From the NCBI GenBank assembly GCA_905236925.1, contig CAJOQS010000282.1:1-7396 (forward strand): DNA of 7,396 nucleotides, written 5' to 3'. Each line of letters opens with the position of its first letter. The stretch's first letter is position 1. The translations under genes and the position numbers were made by a program. Under the pieces are notes generated by a model. It was not told where the DNA came from. It did not search any database and saw nothing but the letters and a program-made list of their open reading frames with translations. This DNA is from an uncultured Lachnospiraceae bacterium. GTDB taxonomy: Bacteria; Bacillota; Clostridia; Lachnospirales; Lachnospiraceae. This document shows, one piece after another, positions 5,635 to 7,396 of the stretch.

Positions 5635-7395
5635 TCACTCCGAAACCGGGGTTTCGATCAGTCCTTCTTCCTTGAAGCGTCTGAAAAGAATGTGCGGATT
5701 GATGGGTGTCTGGTTTACCGCAACGCCTGTTGCCGCAAGAACCGCGTTTCTGATGGCAGGAGCCATCGAGCATGCGGGCGGTTCGCCGAGAGCCTTGGTT
5801 CCGAACGGTGATGTGGGCTCGGGGTTCTCAACAAAGTCAACCTCCAGACGGGGATGATCCATAAATGTCGAAAGCTTGTAGTCGAGCAAATTGTTGTTCA
5901 GAGGACGTCCGGTCTTCTCGTCGAAGAGGAGCTGCTCGGAGAGTCCGTAGCCTATTGCCATCGACATGCCGCCGTGAACCTGCGCCTCGGCGAGTGCGGG
6001 GTTGATGAGCTTTCCGCAGTCGTGAACGTTCAGGCACTTGTTCAATGTGACCTTGCACATAGGGATATCGACGGTCAGGTCAACGAAGGAGCAGCCGAAG
6101 GAGTATGCGTTATTACGTATTGTATATGTCGATTCGGCGGTAATGTGCTCGCTGTTTGCGGGATCGTACTGAACCTGCATGGCAAGCTCGGAAAGGCTCA
6201 TGAGGACTTTTCCGTCGGTGATCCGGACGATGTTGCCGTCCTCGATCTCGAGATTGTATTCGTCCTGTCTGGTAAGCCTTGCAGCGTGCTTTAGTATCTT
6301 GTCACGAAGGATATTGCCGGTCTGTGTAATGGAAAAACCTGCAACATAGGTCTGACGCGAAGCGTATGCGCCAAGACCGGTGGGAGTTATGTCGGTATCC
6401 TGGCAGGAAACAACATGAACATCCCTGTAGCTCTTGAGTCCGACCACTTCGGCAGTCATCTGCGCGTAAGCCGTGTCGGCACCCTGGCCTATTTCGGTCT
6501 CACCGCACTGCATGGTAACCGTTCCGTCGAGGTTCAGCAGCATGCGATTCGAAGAGGTTTCAAGAGAGATGGGATAAACCGCGGTGTTGTACCAGAAGGT
6601 CGCAACGCCGACAGCTCTTCTGACATCGCCGGTGTCGTTCGCGTATTCAGCCTTTCTGCGGTCGTAATCGAAATCCCTGCGTCCTTTATCAAGACACTGT
6701 CTGAAGGAGTCAAAGTAGTTGACGTTCTTCGAAAAGCCGTCGACAAACTGATCCGGCATGATAACCTGCATGCGGTATTCGATCGGATCCCTGCCGAGTA
6801 CACGTGCGCAGTCGTCGATGTTGCTCTCGTCGGCAAAGGAGGCCTGAGGCATACCGTAGCCTCTCATGGCGCCGGCTGTGGGCCTGTTGGTATATACGGT
6901 ATAGCTGTCACATTCATAGTTGGGACAGGGATAATGCTGGGGGAATGAACCCATGGCTTTTGCAACGATCGAGTGGCCGTGGGATGCGTATGAGCCCTGG
7001 TTGGAGAAAAGCTCGACCTTGCGCGCGGCTATGTCACCGTTTTTGCGAAGCCAGGTGGTTATGTGGAAACGAATGGCGTGACGCACACGGTTCGAAACGA
7101 AGGTTTCCTCGCGTGAGCAGTCGATACGCACGGGCCTTCCGCCCATCTGAAGGGTACACCAGCAGCAGAGGGGCTCGTAAAGAGCATCCTGCTTGTTGCC
7201 GAAGCCGCCGCCGATGTAAGGCTTGATAATATGTATGTCGGCCCACGGACGTCCTACTGCCTGTCCGCAGATACGTCTGATGATGTGCGGAATCTGTGTT
7301 GAAGTTACGCAGACGATGCGTCCGTTTTCTTCGTAGGCAAAGCATCCGTGGTTTTCGATATGGCAATGCTGTACTGTAGGCGTGTCATACCAGCC
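5635..7395 (-). CDS. xdhA: Molybdenum-cofactor subunit of XdhABC-type hydroxylase (N-terminus beyond window)
   Basis: The catalytic subunit, which hydroxylates a purine or related substrate at the molybdopterin site. The frame is open to the right edge, giving 586 residues. Full-length relatives are about 750-770, so roughly the first 170 or more are missing. Visible landmarks in fragment numbering are VQHCHIENHGCFAYEENGRI near 8, QIPHIIRRICGQAVGRPW near 35, KPYIGGGFGNKQDALYEPL near 58, AMRGYGMPQ (near residue 177; the arginine-bearing substrate-site loop), MQCGETEIGQGADTAYAQMT (Mo-pterin contact) and KALGEPPACSMAPAIRNA. In the last, Glu538 (5782-5784) is the catalytic base of the family. The VQHCH, GGGFGNKQD and GEPP segments resemble E. 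coli XdhA. It is followed after 54 bases by the FAD subunit, in the E. coli xdhABC order. Many cysteines occur in the first 80 residues (CCWC near 80). Xanthine or hypoxanthine is the best guess for substrate; other N-heterocycles are possible. Confidence 0.92.
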   Translation of the reverse strand, partial: GWYDTPTVQHCHIENHGCFAYEENGRIVCVTSTQIPHIIRRICGQAVGRPWADIHIIKPYIGGGFGNKQDALYEPLCCWCTLQMGGRPVRIDCSREETFVSNRVRHAIRFHITTWLRKNGDIAARKVELFSNQGSYASHGHSIVAKAMGSFPQHYPCPNYECDSYTVYTNRPTAGAMRGYGMPQASFADESNIDDCARVLGRDPIEYRMQVIMPDQFVDGFSKNVNYFDSFRQCLDKGRRDFDYDRRKAEYANDTGDVRRAVGVATFWYNTAVYPISLETSSNRMLLNLDGTVTMQCGETEIGQGADTAYAQMTAEVVGLKSYRDVHVVSCQDTDITPTGLGAYASRQTYVAGFSITQTGNILRDKILKHAARLTRQDEYNLEIEDGNIVRITDGKVLMSLSELAMQVQYDPANSEHITAESTYTIRNNAYSFGCSFVDLTVDIPMCKVTLNKCLNVHDCGKLINPALAEAQVHGGMSMAIGYGLSEQLLFDEKTGRPLNNNLLDYKLSTFMDHPRLEVDFVENPEPTSPFGTKALGEPPACSMAPAIRNAVLAATGVAVNQTPINPHILFRRFKEEGLIETPVSE

Positions 7396-7396
7396 C

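Noticed and set aside
5854..6948. Plus-strand open frames (146 and 177 residues) opposite the molybdenum subunit
   Set aside because: Both are fully antisense to clearly conserved xdhA-type sequence with catalytic motifs; no ribosome site or domain supports them.

Overview
The window looks like chromosomal DNA of an anaerobic, probably gut-associated member of the Clostridia (Bacillota). This is inferred from protein character (an OhrR close to the Bacillus/Clostridia type, clostridial-style glycosyltransferases and flippase), strong GGAGG-type ribosome binding sites, GTG/TTG starts and roughly balanced base composition. The exact taxon cannot be fixed from sequence alone. No RNA genes, insertion sequences, integrases or CRISPR arrays were seen.

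Region 1 (1-2954, + strand) is the downstream end of a surface-polysaccharide cluster. It holds the C-terminal end of a GT4 glycosyltransferase, a complete second GT4 glycosyltransferase that overlaps it by 4 bases, and a Wzx-like polysaccharide flippase starting 1 base after it. The tight packing indicates one operon: the transferases build a lipid-linked repeat unit and the flippase moves it across the membrane.

Region 2 (2955-4147, + strand) is a small peroxide-response unit. A sigma-A-like promoter with an extended -10 is followed by a 9-bp inverted repeat that should be the operator. Then come an OhrR-type MarR regulator, with a TTG start decided by its ribosome binding site, and a glutathione-peroxidase-family thiol peroxidase. 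A strong hairpin that can terminate in both directions closes the unit.

Region 3 (4158-7396, - strand) is a convergent operon for a three-subunit molybdenum hydroxylase of the XdhABC (xanthine dehydrogenase) type, transcribed right to left as Mo subunit, FAD subunit, [2Fe-2S] subunit. The Mo subunit runs off the right edge and lacks its N-terminus here. The FAD subunit is interrupted by a single in-frame amber codon (5125-5127). Both halves are in the same frame and together give the family's normal length, so this is either a very recent nonsense mutation, a base error, or a readthrough/split-subunit arrangement. This is the most notable feature of the window. I found no convincing wholly new system.
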